This document shows positions 36,148-48,539 of a stretch of 64,000 nucleotides of DNA, in pieces. The notes beneath the pieces are model-generated. The model was given only the letters and a program-made list of their open reading frames with translations. It did not search any database and was not told the origin of the DNA. The position numbers and the translations under genes were made by a program. Positions within the stretch are counted from its first letter, which is position 1, and each line of letters begins with the position of its first letter. The stretch lies in the NCBI GenBank assembly GCA_022495005.1, contig JAGYXB010000509.1, positions 248,001 through 312,000 of the forward strand, given 5' to 3'. This stretch comes from Rhyacophila brunnea. Taxonomy: Eukaryota > Arthropoda > Insecta > Trichoptera > Rhyacophilidae.

Positions 36148-36793
36148 TAGAGTTGGGTATTTACGGAGAAAATCTCAATCTCGAGATTCGAGATATCCCG
36201 AAATGATAAAATTTTGAATTCTCGAGATTCGGGAATTCCAGAAAAGAATTCTTGAGAATTCTCGAGATATCGGGAAAATTAAAAAAAACTGTAAAAATTC
36301 TAAAATCAGTGTAAAAACAGACGAATTCCAAAAAAAATATGATTTTTTTTTATTTATGTAAGAAGACAAATAAAATAGAAGTAGGAAAACAAAAATTATT
36401 CAAAACATTACGTATTAAAATAGTATTGACACAGACACAAAAAACACAGACTGTCATTCGATGAGTCTAACGATCGCGTACGCTTTTGAGACACAAAATT
36501 CACTGATGTTGCAAAAAATCCGCTCATTTTGAGTCGTCGACGTTGGCTTAATTGTGTTAAATGTCCCGATCAGTATTTGAACGTTTTGTGTTTCTTGTCC
36601 AATTTTTTTCATACAGAAAATCGTTTTTTTTCAATAAATATTTGATAATAAAGAAATTCCGAATCCCGAGAAAAGATTTCCGAGATCCGGGATTTCCTGA
36701 AATATTAAAAATTTCAATTCTCGAGATTCGGGATGGAAAATCTCGAAAATTTCTCTAAAATTCCTGTCGGGAAATTCCCGAAACCGAACTCTA
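36148..36793 (+). mobile_element. hAT-like non-autonomous element, family B copy 2
   Basis: The 646-bp copy begins TAGAGTTGGGTATTTACGG and ends CCGAACTCTA, with the perfect 8-bp duplication ACAGTACC (36140-36147 and 36794-36801). Like the copy at 8343 it has TCTCGAGA-rich subterminal regions. The middle matches that copy, e.g. ACAGACTGTCA and GGCTTAATTGTGTTAAATG. It is about 80 bp longer. Confidence 0.93.
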
Positions 36794-37072
36794 ACAGTAC
36801 CTACCTATGCGTGGGACGATTATTCAATTGAAGGATTAATTGTCATCTGCTTGATTGAAAGGTTTAATATGGATAATTAATAAATTATAATAATTACATC
36901 AGAATTATCTGAGGTATTTAAGTTCTATTTTATGTTGATATACGTTACTATAGTTGAATGTATTTATTTTGAGTATGGTTCTAATAGTTTGAGTAACTGC
37001 CTAACGAGCATTTCTCGACCAAGATCCACGCCAGATTGTTAAGCCAATAGAAAACTATATACATCCTGTTAA

Positions 37073-37429
37073 GGCTTATACCTCAGCTGAGGCATGGTCT
37101 AAAAAGATCCTGACTAGGCGATGCGCGCATTGACGCGAGCCGAACGAAATATAATTTGACATAAAAATTCAACATGCGTCCTTTTAATGTTATGTTTATT
37201 ATTATATTCGTAATAATAATATTATATTCATTGACATGTTTTCTTTTTCAAGTACATGCGGAACGTTTTTTAGTCATCTTTAAACGATTTAAGAATATAT
37301 TACTCCAACGCCATCACAAAAAAAATTGACGTGCTCACAGGTCGACTATCGCTTTCCGACTGGCAACGCGGCCGAAATTACGTCCCACATACTGTTGAAA
37401 ATTATTTGCCGTTTCACTTACGTACGCTC
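37073..37429 (+). mobile_element. TTAA-flanked (piggyBac-like) MITE, copy 4
   Basis: The 357-bp element lies between TTAA at 37069-37072 and 37430-37433. It has the same ends as copy 1 (GGCTTATACCTCAGCTGAGG left; inward right end GAGCGTACGTAAGTGAAACG) and high similarity throughout, including TACATGCGGAACGTTTTTTA. Confidence 0.82.
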
Positions 37430-37854
37430 TTAATAATTTACGAAAAATTTTATTTAAATTATGATATTATTAAAATAATATTTTATTAGAAGCCATTGTA
37501 AAATCAAGTACTTATTTATGCCATGCTTCAATACTACAAACATAACGTAACTATGTACTGCAAAATGTTTTATTTCACAGGTCAAATTATTCACATTCCA
37601 CAAGTAGGATTAGTAGATTAGTACCGCCTAATCCAATTAAAATAACAGGCTTAATTCTGAGATTAAAACTATACATATACGCACCTACGCAATAGTTCTA
37701 ATCTTCTTTACAAGGGCTTTCATAGCTGAGGACCGTGACCTCATCAAGTAACTATTGTACGTTTTAAATGAGTCAGACTTCTTCAGTTAATTACGTCCAA
37801 TACTAAGGTCACGTATATTTTTTTCATTACAGTGTATTTATAATTATATATAAT

Positions 37855-38707
37855 ATTTATTTATTTAAGAATACAAAACATTTTGGACATAACAAATCTA
37901 AATTCAAGACTTACACAACATGAGATTTACATTATAACAAATATTACTCTCACAAGAGAGAAGAAGAGAATATAGAATATAATAATAATAATTACAGGAA
38001 AAAATTGGGAATGGGACAAATGGACTCCGGACAATTGGACGCCGCACTGTTGTAGACACGTATACAGAACGTAGGCGAGGTATTTTAATCAGTTTCTATC
38101 TACTGCTTAGTAGTTTTAATTCATTTTACTCTTAATATAATGTATTCTTTGTTGCGGATTGAGAATTACCATGCCTTATATAAAATAAAAAAACTCTTTT
38201 TTCGTTGGAACTTAAACATATGCATGATTAAATCATTATTTACTCTACATATTTACATTATCACAAACTATTAAATCATAATATAATCATTTAAATATAA
38301 ATAATAATATAAAATATTTTTTTTAAAGTACCTACAAGTACCTAACATCTATTTATTTTCGAATTCCGTGGCGTCCAGTTGTCCCGGTGCCAAATCGTCC
38401 TAGACCTAAAAAATTAGATCACCACATACTTAAGTACAGTTTAATACAGAAAAATATAATTTTGAAAACAAAAAACATACAATTTTATACAGAAACATGA
38501 AGTTTCAAAAAAAAAAAAATGCAAAGTACATAATTGAAAATGTCTGTCTTTGGGGAGCGCGTTTACTAATCTTGCACCCCTCGCTAATGGTGCCTGATAG
38601 GCTTGACACGAGGAAACGGTTCCGATCCAGAATAAATCATGGCTGCGACCACATAGGTAATATATTAATATAAGTAATATTATATTATATCCGTTGCTGA
38701 AAGGCAA
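37855..38707 (-). mobile_element. LINE 3' region, interrupted copy
   Basis: The outer parts match 49220-49600: TATTTATTTAAGAATACAAA with GACTTACACAACATGA on the left, and the segment around GGTGCCTGATAGGCTTGACA and CATGGCTGCGACCACATA on the right. On the minus strand the right part encodes CGRSHDLF...APLARGARLVNALPKD, the C-terminal ending of many insect non-LTR RTs. The copy is split by the inverted-repeat element at 38013-38401. Confidence 0.55.
38013..38401. mobile_element. Inverted-repeat element with GGACAA-TGGAC motifs
   Basis: GGGACAAATGGACTCCGGAC then AATTGGACGCCGC at the left mirrors GTGGCGTCCAGTTGTCCCGG then TGCCAAATCGTCC at the right, a terminal inverted repeat of about 33 bp built from two imperfect GGACAA-T-GGA units. 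The interior is AT-rich without an ORF. It interrupts the LINE copy at 37855-38707. The TSD was not resolved. Confidence 0.7.
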
Positions 38708-41700
38708 GCGTATTTCATGTCTAAAATTAGAAAAAACGAGAATTTAAGAGTATCGAATTTCAGGTTTCTGTATGAATGTCCTCAAGAAGTGAGATAATGA
38801 AATTTTTGATACAAAATCTATACACTATGTACCTACTCATTTTTGGCCAAATTGTACTTGGGCCACACTGGTTTTGAGGTAGGTACAAAACTCATTCATA
38901 TTTAGTAATAATTTAAAATTTAAACTTATTTATTAATATGAGCAAAAATTACAAACTGCAAGTATAAATTGTTAGAGTATGGCATGAAAAATCATAAATA
39001 AAAATAATAGGATTAAAATATATTGAAAAAGTCATATTATATCGAAGTTTACTAGTTCCTTTCACTTCACCCTGTACTTGATTTCTGAAGTCATATAATT
39101 CCGCCGAATTTAATCACATCGACAATTCATGTTAAAGAGTTAGTTTTGGGTCTCTGGGCGGTTACTTACTCATGAAGAGTAATTTGACATTTCTAATTTA
39201 AAAGCTTGTGCATATGCAAGGAAGATTTTAAATACATCGTTATAATAATATTCTAAATAATTTCCATAGCTAGATCCAGTGTGTATGAAATGCTTTGTTT
39301 CAACATGTATTATCACAGTTGCGTAGCAGTAGAAGCAGTATTTTTTATCAATGAAATTAATATACAATATTATGTAATACACAATTAATAAATTTATAAA
39401 AATTAAAACGCATCCAAAACTGAAACAGTTTTAACAGTGCCATACCATTTTAGTATATCTACATGTCGAGTACAAAGTTTGTCGCCAAAACTTGATGCTC
39501 TAATTTTGTAGTTATTCAAATCGTTTAGTTAATTTTAATTGAAAATATTATAAACAATTATTAGCCGGTCGCATACGTTACAAGACGAAATGCAGATAAT
39601 GCAAAATATACTATATATTGAGTCTATACGTATTATCATAGTTGATTGAAAGTATATACGTGAAAGCTATGTCTACATTAATTATTCACTTCATCTTCCA
39701 CCTCGCTTCAACATTAAGCTTCTTAACACCGAGTAGTTTTGCGCATGCCATAGATTGACTCTGTGGAATGCACTCCGTCAACTGTCTATACGTCAAATAA
39801 TTTTAAAATTTTCACGGAAAGCAGTGTTACCACCACATATGCTGATTATGATACAAAATGTCAAAATCATAACATTACAAAATATACAGTTTATAAAGAA
39901 CATTTTTTTGTTTTGAATCAATTAAAATTATAGTATATTGGCTTATTTGGCGTTAAATTAGAGTATTATTTACAATTATATACTTTTTGTGAAAATTATG
40001 TTGAACAGAAATGCAATGCTCATACAACTATGTGCGCCAGCACTTTCATAACAAAAAACGACCATTTTAAAACTGGTGGTACGCAGTGTTTACATTAACG
40101 TATATAAGTAGTTGGAATAATTGACAGGTAAGTGTCGACACACGCAAAATAAGTAGCTGTTTATAAATACAATTACTGTTTACACTAAGTGAATATGGTG
40201 TCATACATAAATATGACGATATTAGTGTCAAATGTAAACGTAACATTAGGCAGCCAAAGCGCATGCTACGCATGCCCTGCGATGCGTTCCTCTGGTGAAC
40301 GAAAAAGTGCATGAATATAGATAGCTACGGCTACTTACCAAGTTACCACTCATCACCACTATGATCAAGCGATGTCAAAAATAGTGTTTATTTTTACTTA
40401 CAATTGCATTTTACTTACAATGCATCTACCATCGTTATAATTTTTACCAAGCTATGGCTATTAAGGCTAAGGCTATATTATTAAGCTATGCGGACGGCAA
40501 TAATATAACTCTACACTGCAGCATTATATCAACATTATTTGATAACCAATAAGATGAATACCTAATTATTTATGTATAAAAATCCAACTAACGGGGAAGA
40601 ATTATGTTTGGAATATCATATTACGTTAAAATATATAAAATAGGGCGTTACATGATTTTTGTCTCTAGCTACGCCACTGTTTTACAATCAGGATTTATAA
40701 TTATATTTGAAGTATTGGTTTCATTACCTACATTAGCAATTTATTGTACATACATACAATAAAATAAAGCAAACATAACCTCAATAACGATCGTAATTAA
40801 AGTTTCATCCAATCGCGCGATGCATATTTCACCAAATAACGTAATTCCTTATCAGTAAATTTGCAGGCGGTAGCGAAACAAACCGACTTAATATAACTCT
40901 TGCGAATGAAACAGACTTATGCAGACGCTATTGTGTATGTGAATGTAGGGTATATAATATTATAGCGAGTCGGAGTACATATAAACATAGACGAAGCTTT
41001 TCCTTCTAGATGGCTATGTGTGACGAAATTGATTTTTAAATTTTGAGCGAGTAATGTACATAAATTCGTTAGTTTAAAAATAAATTTCTTAGTATTCTAC
41101 ATGTCTATGGTAAATTTAATTAAACTAAAAAGAAAAGGGTGGTACCAACATTAAAAGTTTATTAATCTACAGCGATTCCAATTTTGATACCACTCTTTGT
41201 GATTACACTTGTAAAGTCCACATTATGTTCGTGGCGTGTATTTTCGTGTGACGTAAACATACACTGTAGTTTAATTTGTTAATATTTTTATTTATTTTCC
41301 CCCCGTTGTTTGATGTGGGTATTATATAATTAGCACAATAATAGTAATGTTTTAAATTATTGTAATGTAAAACAAATCAGACGAATTTAAATTTAAAGAC
41401 TAAAATAAATAATGTATTGGTAGTAGTCTTAAGAAAAACAAATACCTACTAGGTCTTTCTCTTATACCGTGTCCATATTGTACAACTTGGGATCAATCCG
41501 TGACTTTTAAGATTTTACCGACTGCATGTGAAACGAATTGAACTCATGATAATCTTGAACAATGAGTAAGCCCACATTCCTCACTCTCCTGTGTGAATTA
41601 TCTACGCCCAGACGCTCAATGCTTCGATTCTAATGAAGAACACTTGGCCTGAAACTATTATAAACACTGATATAATGTTCACCTACTTACTATTCGCACC

Positions 41701-42744
41701 CACAATTGTTTATTGCATGTGCGTGGCTTAACGGTCCCAATTATTAAGATAGTTCGTGTCCGTTCGTGTCATCCGTGCAATGCTACCCCGTCTTTTAGAC
41801 ACGACGCAGAAAGATATAAAAATAGACATTTATTTTTAATACCACTGCTATAAATAATGTTTAATTCGACCTAAATAATGTTTAATTTAATTTTAATTCC
41901 TGGGGGTGTGCGGACCCGAGGACCCACCCCATTTATGTACGCGCCTCTTCAGTTATATTTATTATAAGATTCTCAATGTATTAAAATATTACCAGTTTTA
42001 TTTTGAGTAATAATTCTTTGTGGATATTTTCATGCTTCTATAATATAACTGTATAACTTTCAACTACGAAATCCGAATGGACACAACCAGATTCCAGTCC
42101 ATTTGCATAAGTAGCCATTGGGGCACCGCGCAAATTAAACGGGAAATCCCACCCTCACCGAGTATTTTTATTTTATTTACTTCCATTTAAAGCGGTTTCA
42201 ACTAAATTAGAATTCTGTATACCAAAACCGGATTGGAAAAGGATCGACAATTATCATTGTTTTGTTTGATAACAGGAAAAAGTATTTACCTATTATGTGG
42301 GGTTCTCTGTAGGGCATTTAATAGCGGTAGGATGTACCAAACTGGCAATCAATATATTGTATTTTTACACGGAGCATTGGCCCATTTAGTATTCTTTATT
42401 CATCTTTCTATTAAGTCATTTTAAATGACCAATATTTATAAAATATCTGATTAAATAGGTACCTATTTTAATATTTCGATAACAATATTCACCGTTTAGA
42501 GCAATGATACTTAACCTTCTTTTTTCTTCTTTTCTTTTCTTAACATTGAGCAAACTTAAAATATCAACCCAACTCTATTATTTAGTCTTACACTGTACTT
42601 CATATTATTAGTATTTATTATTTGGAGCCATGCAAAGATTTTTTAAATTATTATATATTTATGCACATAGCCATAGATAATAATTGTCTGTTAGCGCTGG
42701 TGGAGGAAAAAACAAATTACTTACATTTGTAAATATATCAAAAG
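38708..42744. other. AT-rich interval, about 4 kb
   Basis: No gene or full element recognised. GCTACGCCACTG at 40668-40679 resembles a hAT right end without a partner. Around 40080-40310 several GTTTACA words and a CGCATGCTACGCATGC block occur, but no inverted ends with a duplication could be assembled. Confidence 0.35.
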
Positions 42745-42840
42745 CAGATACCCAAGACTGTGGTCGCTATGCATTCAAGTGTCCTTTGACAGAGTTTATT
42801 GTGACATAATTTAATAAAAAGTGGCCACAATTTGGTAGGT
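42745..42840 (+). repeat. Fragment of LINE-linked repeat
   Basis: AGCAGATACCCAAGACTG, CAAGTGTCCTTTGACAGAGT and GACATAATTTAATAAAAAGT match 61900-61970 and parts of 15290-15465, the 3' region of the LINE at 15198. Confidence 0.6.
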
Positions 42841-43016
42841 ACGCTAATTTATCCAAGGCATAAAAACCCTGCAACTAATATCAAAATAAATCTAAAATCA
42901 TATAACATAACCCCTAGGGAACACAGCATTAATGGGAACTGAAGTACATAACGGGTGTAGAGTAATAGACAATTTGTCTCGAATGTGGAAGAATATGGGA
43001 TAAACTTGTACACGTG

Positions 43017-44300
43017 TCAAGAATACGTCATTCTAAGCTTGTCCTTTGTTCTGAAAACTTCTTCTTCGATGGCGCTACAGCTCAAGTCCACCGCCGTCAT
43101 CCAGCCGGAATGGTCCTCCGCACGTCTTTTCCAGTTCCTGATTTTTAGCAGCTGGTTGGCATCTTCTGTAATGCTATCACCCCATCGTGTGTGTGGCTTT
43201 CCTACTGGCCTTTTCCCCCCTGGGTTTACTTCGAGGATCTTCTTCGGTATCCGTGACTCAGGCATGCGCTGGACATGGCCTGCCCAGTTTAGCCTCTGGA
43301 GTTTTATGAAGGTAGAGAGTTTTGAATCTTGGTATAAGCGGTATAGTTCCGTGTTGTACCTAATTCTCTACTCCCCACCATCATTCATGGGTCCGTATAT
43401 CCGCCTCAGGATCTTCCTCTCAAAGCAGTCCACCATTTCAGCTGCTTTCATATTTAGCGTCCATGACTCGCACCCGTATGTAACGACTGTGCGTATGATG
43501 GTTTTATAGAGCCGGGTCTTAGTTTTTCTGTGGACATTTCTGGATTTGAATATGGGCAGCAATGAGAAGTACGATTTATTTGCAGCAGTTATTCGGGCTT
43601 TTATTTCTTCCAGTTCCTCGTTCTCTTTTGTAATATTGGAACCCAGGTATGTAAACCGGTTGACAACCTCAAATTGATGGTTTCCAAAACTGGAAATTTG
43701 GCCCAGCTTGCTCTGATTTTGTCGGCTTTGTACCATGACTTTAGTTTTACTTTCATTTACTCTTAAGCCAATCTCTAGTGCGGCCCTTTGGAGGTGTTCA
43801 AATTCTTTCTTCACAATCTGTATGGAACTGCCCATCATGTTGAGGTCGTCTGCATAGCCAACCAGTTGGCTCGGTCTGCTTAATATAGTGCCGCTCCTGT
43901 TCACTTGAGACTTTCTGATAGCGGATTCGAGGGCTAAGTTGAACAGCATGGGAGCCAATCCGTCTCCTTGCTTTAGACCCCGAGATACTTCAAAGCCCTC
44001 CGTCAGTTGGCCATTCAGCTTCACCTGCGAGTGTGTATTCTGCAGTGTGATTCTAACAAGCCTGACTAGTTTCAGTGGGATTTCAAAGTACAGAATGACA
44101 GTGAATAGTTTTTCCCGATCGCTGCTGTCATATGCCTGCTTAAAATCAACAAAGAGCTGATAAATGTCCACATTAAATTCCCAGCATTTTTCTAGAATTT
44201 GGTGAACTGTGAAGAGCTGATCCGTTGTAGACCTTCCTGCCGTGAAGCCAGTTTGGTATTCACTTACTATGTTGGAATTTATAGGATGGTCATTGGAATT
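43017..44300 (-). pseudogene. Non-LTR retrotransposon reverse transcriptase, 5'-truncated
   Basis: Minus-strand frame starting near 44280 encodes the second half of an RT. In order: YQTGFTAGRSTTDQLF, LFVDFKQAYDSSDREKLF (catalytic Asp of motif A), LKQGDGLAPMLFNLALE (motif B), VGYADDLNMMG (catalytic YADD), NESKTKVM, then FTYLGSNITKE, TRLYKTIIRTVVTYGCESW, ERKILRRIYGP. A single in-frame TAG at about 43365 follows the MNDGGE segment. The frame then resumes with a LNWAGHVQRMPESRIPKK-type ending, GGKRPVGKPHTRWGDSI and a stop at 43017. The endonuclease and RT N-terminus are missing. Upstream residues (44300-44339) do not fit the family and mark the 5' truncation. The clade is RTE-like; Jockey/CR1 is not excluded. 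The plus-strand ORF 42985-43509 is a shadow. The 3' untranslated part recurs at 7255. Confidence 0.9.
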
Positions 44301-44339
44301 TATGATGTTTATTTTATTTTTTATCGTATGGAGTCTCAA

Positions 44340-45149
44340 TATCAGTTGGTTCCTAGGACTTCCATGTCCGCCACTATCAATAGCAGGTTAATTATTCATA
44401 TTAGGAGAACAAACAACTGGTGGTTTCAATTTCTAAAATAGTTTTCACGTGTTGTAACAATATTACAAAAGAGTTCATACGAGTCCATCCAAGTATTTTG
44501 GTTGTATATATATATAATATTAATATTCCATTACTACGTATTGGGTGTACTTTGTAAAATTTACATAATACAAAAGTAAGCGAACTTTAATTCCCGAGGC
44601 AATTTTCGCATAATAACGTAGCGCAAATATCAGTCCACGCTGTAACGACTTATTATGCAAATTTTGTGTATAGAGTTTTGCCGGAAAGTCAAAGAACACT
44701 TCATCACAAGCGTAGCGAGTCGTAAGTGAGGTAGAACCGGCCCGTGATAAGCTTAGTTATGCGCCGTTAACTGACGTCATAAAAGCTCCCTCTAATATCG
44801 CGGAGGAAGTGTGAATATTTTCATTCAACACTTTTCATTGATGCGACTGTGTGATATTTTCCGTAGGTACCTAGAGATACATGATCTTACTGAGTTATAA
44901 AGAATCTGATCTGATTATTTTATATTTACATAATGCATATCTATAAAGACAATTATACTTTACAACGCCATAGGTACTACAAATAATATCCAAGATAAAA
45001 GCATTACAACACTCATTATAAACTGGTGATTGCCCATGATTTTACTTTGTCTGCGTAAAATACTAAAAGAAAAATTAAAAAGATACCCGTAATAAAAAAA
45101 TACACTGTATTGATACGTATATATTTACATATATTTCACGTAATAATAG
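44340..45149. other. AT-rich interval with CRE-like site
   Basis: No gene recognised. TTAACTGACGTCATAAAAGC at about 44767 combines a perfect TGACGTCA palindrome with a TATA-like TAAAAG, but no transcript feature follows. Confidence 0.25.
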
Positions 45150-45691
45150 CTAAGACCAAATCCAGGTGCAGTGCTGCATGCATCGACGCCGACACTCCTC
45201 TGCGGGTTTCCGGTCTGCCCGTCGAGGTGGTGTTCAGCTTCAAATACTTGGGTGCCACGGTTGCCGACGATGGTGGTATTTCTAGTGAGCTTAGAATCCA
45301 CATGGGTATGGCGGGGTCTGCATTCAACCAACTTGGAGTCGCATGGAGGTCAAGGCTATATTCTGTGAGGACCAAGTGTTATTTGTTTACAAACATCCGA
45401 GTTCGTGAGCAGACACAGCAGCCTTCGGTGATTGAGGTTATCACGAAGAGACGCTTTACGTGGCTGGGACACGTATTCCGGATGCCACCAAAGAGTGCGA
45501 TACTTCGTACCCTTGTGGCACAGCCTCAAGGGTTCCGTTGCTGTTGCCGGCCCTCCACCACCCTGCAGCGGCGCTACAAAAGCGACCTACGTGCTGCAAG
45601 TCTGACATGGTGGGAGGCGAAAGAGTTGGCGATGGACCGAGGGAAGTGTCGCGAACTTGTGCTTGCCCTATGCCCCAATATTGGGTCGTGA
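45150..45691 (+). pseudogene. LINE RT C-terminus with internal deletion
   Basis: The plus-strand frame encodes VVFSFKYLGATVADDGGISS, then ELRIHMGMAGSAFNQLGVAW and YSVRTKCYLFTNI, which is the normal FKYLG ... KLRLF-type stretch. It then jumps at about 45400 to REQTQQPSVIEVITKRRFTW, LGHVFRMP, and ends CPNIGS before TGA. The section expected between them (the TLLYGCE-W motif and about 40 residues) is missing, so the fragment has an in-frame internal deletion. It comes from a LINE different from that at 43017. Confidence 0.8.
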
Positions 45692-45892
45692 CAGGGTGGA
45701 AGAAGAAGGAGAAGAATAGAATTCTAGACGCGCGCTTGTCTACTATTAATCGCATTATCTATTTTTTTTATTCAACGAATAATTCACAAGATTTAAGAAT
45801 GTTACATTCCAATTATTGAACATATATAATTTTGAAAACACTTCTGAGAAAATATATTATAATCAAAAGAAAAATTTTTTTTTGAAAAAGTA

Positions 45893-45955
45893 AGAATCCC
45901 GTAGGAATCGAACCTGCATTTCTCGGGTATCGCGCCCACACACATAGTCCACTAT
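45893..45955 (-). mobile_element. tRNA-like SINE remnant
   Basis: On the minus strand GCAGGTTCGATTCCTACGGG is a strong B-box and T-arm, followed by an A-rich tail (45870 region). GATACCCGAGAAATG occupies the anticodon-variable area. The 5' half is degraded. Confidence 0.5.
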
Positions 45956-46074
45956 GATAAAAGAGTCATACTTGATTACGACAAATTACAAAAACGGCCA
46001 TCGGGCCGTCCGAACTGGTCACAAAGGCCAATTATTTGTATTTTGTTTTATTGTTAATTTTTGTCTGTTCTCCG

Positions 46075-46230
46075 TGATCCTTTCCTCTCCTATGGGAAAA
46101 GTATTTTCACACTCAGTTAGAACATACTTGCGTGCGTGGTGACCTCAGTCTTGGGTAACTACTCCTGAGACGTTCCAAATTAAATGCTGATGCTTCACAT
46201 CCAAAGTACGGTTCCGTGATAAGACCGGGT
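46075..46230 (-). repeat. LINE-linked repeat, inverted fragment
   Basis: The reverse complement carries GTCTCAGGAGTAGTTACCCA, then CACCACGCACGCAAGT, and at its start CGGTCTTATCACGGAACC, matching 15290-15465 and 61825-61995. Confidence 0.6.
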
Positions 46231-47972
46231 GTGGTGTAGTGTAGAGGGGGTGTGATTTTATGGGCCATTATCGTCAATGGCACGTTTCACAACTCACCAT
46301 GCAGAAGCACTGGTGGCACATGCGCGTTCAATAACCGATTAATTTATTATTTCGATAATCTCCATAATGCAATCACGTTCAAGTTAATATCTGATTTATT
46401 TTATTTTACTCATAATATTATCCAATCCGGTTGCGCAACCACTTTTATGTTTTTCGGACGGAAATATTGAATCAATAATATTATACGACTACAAAATATA
46501 TATGTTATGTATATTTTAATTAGCTTATATTATTAAATAAGTAGGTGCATACTCAGGTGATATTCCATTTGTACTTGTAATAATCTAGAAAGGATATTTT
46601 ATGTATGTATATTTTATCACCATGCTCATTGTGCAGGCTTCTTTTAATAAAGTGGGTAACGCAACAACGAAGTCCCAAAATCTACTTACAAGAATAAGCT
46701 CAAGAAAATTTCATTACAAAATTCTCGTATACTATGAAATATATGAAGAGAGAGTGTAATATATTCTACTATATTACGACATTTTCCATTATTACCGACT
46801 CTTTTAAATATCGCAACGTAATAATAATATGATTCCCATTTATTTTTTCAGATAACAAAACTCAGATAGTTGTATATTGTACCAATCTAAATATATTATA
46901 TCATAGAGGTTTTATTTGTTTATTTTTAATAAAGGTTTTATAGAAAATAATATATTTTATCCCTAAAAGAAATATTTTCTAAGGCGGTGATGTTATATAT
47001 TTAATTCTATATCATATTTCTTCCCGTGTATCATATCATATTGATGTGCAAGATAGAATCTTAGTATTTTTGACATTATCAACGTTGGTACATTTTTCTG
47101 TCTTGACAATATAAATAGTATATTTTTATTATATCTAGCCCTAGAGTATATTCAAGTATATGGCTGAAAGCAAAACCATCTTTTAGGTAGGTTACTCTAC
47201 CTAGAGTCACATTCGCTCATATTCTCGGGAGTATGCAGGGGTTTAGTGAATACTGGAGTTCTTACGTAAACCTTGTGGGGAGCTCTAGATGCACTGCACC
47301 TCTCAACATGTCATGCACAGTTGAATATAGTATGTTCAAGATACTATATTAGATTGTACCGCAACATATTTAATTATAGATGATATTATATCATAAACAT
47401 AAGTCTTGTACCTCTAGATCTTGTAGCATCTTACATGGTAAGTGAGAAATCGTGGGGGTATGGCTGCAAAGGCTTGTCACACCGTCGGATGGAATCCGGT
47501 GTATATATCCCAGTCAATTGAAATACATATTTCTTTTTGATTACATGGACTGATGGGTCTGTTTACGAGACGTATAAGGTGTTAACTTAGGATTCAGTAG
47601 TCACATCGTTTCTCAAAACTGAAAAGCCAAAATCCTTTAGATATGTTCAAATGCCACGTCTCATAAAATAGATAATACGCACGCGTTCAACAGAATTTAG
47701 CTAAAATTGTGATTAAAAATAAAACCACATTAACCATCAGTACTACAACTCTCCGTGGATCATGATGTCTCAAAGAAACGTTTCACTTGAATGTGTTTGC
47801 CAACATCTATATCTACCACTCTCTCTTGCGCACATCTTGGGAAGTTGGTTACTTATTATCCATTTTGCATGTTACAATGATGACTATACGACATTGGTTC
47901 AACGTTATACGTACCTACGTTTCTCGTCATTAAATTATTTATTATCATGCTTTTTTGGATATTCATAACCCA
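46231..47972. other. AT-rich interval
   Basis: No gene, RNA or repeat recognised. Confidence 0.35.
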
Positions 47973-47981
47973 ACATAGATC

Positions 47982-48388
47982 CATGTCCGGTAACTTGTAC
48001 GTATGCAATTCGTCGTATCACACTTCACCGTGAAATATTGTATCGGAAATATATGGCCATATATTAAAGACCGTCCAACCTCTTTGGGTCGTATAGTACA
48101 GACATAAAATTCATGTCTAAATAAAACACGGCTCTTGTCGGTTTACAGGAAGCCAGCAGCAAACAAATTTTGAAAATAGCCGATATACTGAATTATTTGT
48201 TAGGTTAGGTTTTTATTCTTGAATAATTAATGAATTTTGCCAAAATCAGCCATGAAAATTGAATTAATGTTCATATTGAATCTAATAAAATTGGAGACTG
48301 TATAGTATACGGTCATCTCTTTTCGGTAAGAAAGCTCACGGCGAAATGTGCTATGGTGAAATGTTTTACGTACAATTTACATGTAACC
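47982..48388 (+). mobile_element. Non-autonomous DNA element with 9-bp TSD, copy 2
   Basis: The 407-bp copy is flanked by ACATAGATC (47973-47981) and ACATAAATC (48389-48397), again a 9-bp duplication with one mismatch. It matches 31370-31790 through landmarks such as AGACCGTCCAACCTCTTTGG and TTGAATCTAATAAAATTGGA. Orientation is the same. Confidence 0.8.
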
Positions 48389-48539
48389 ACATAAATCAAT
48401 ATTAACAGGCTACTGAGGTTTAAAAAACGCGATGCTTTTGAATATAAAAACCTACCAGATTTTTAGTCACCAGATTATTTACATCTAAAAATCGTAAAAC
48501 TGGATGTTCATCAAATAAACTGCTTATTTGATACCACCA

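Noticed and set aside
42985..43509. 174-codon plus-strand ORF
   Set aside because: Antisense shadow of the RT fragment on the minus strand.
44767..44790. CRE plus TATA promoter
   Set aside because: Single palindrome in otherwise featureless sequence; no donor, ORF or island to support a start.
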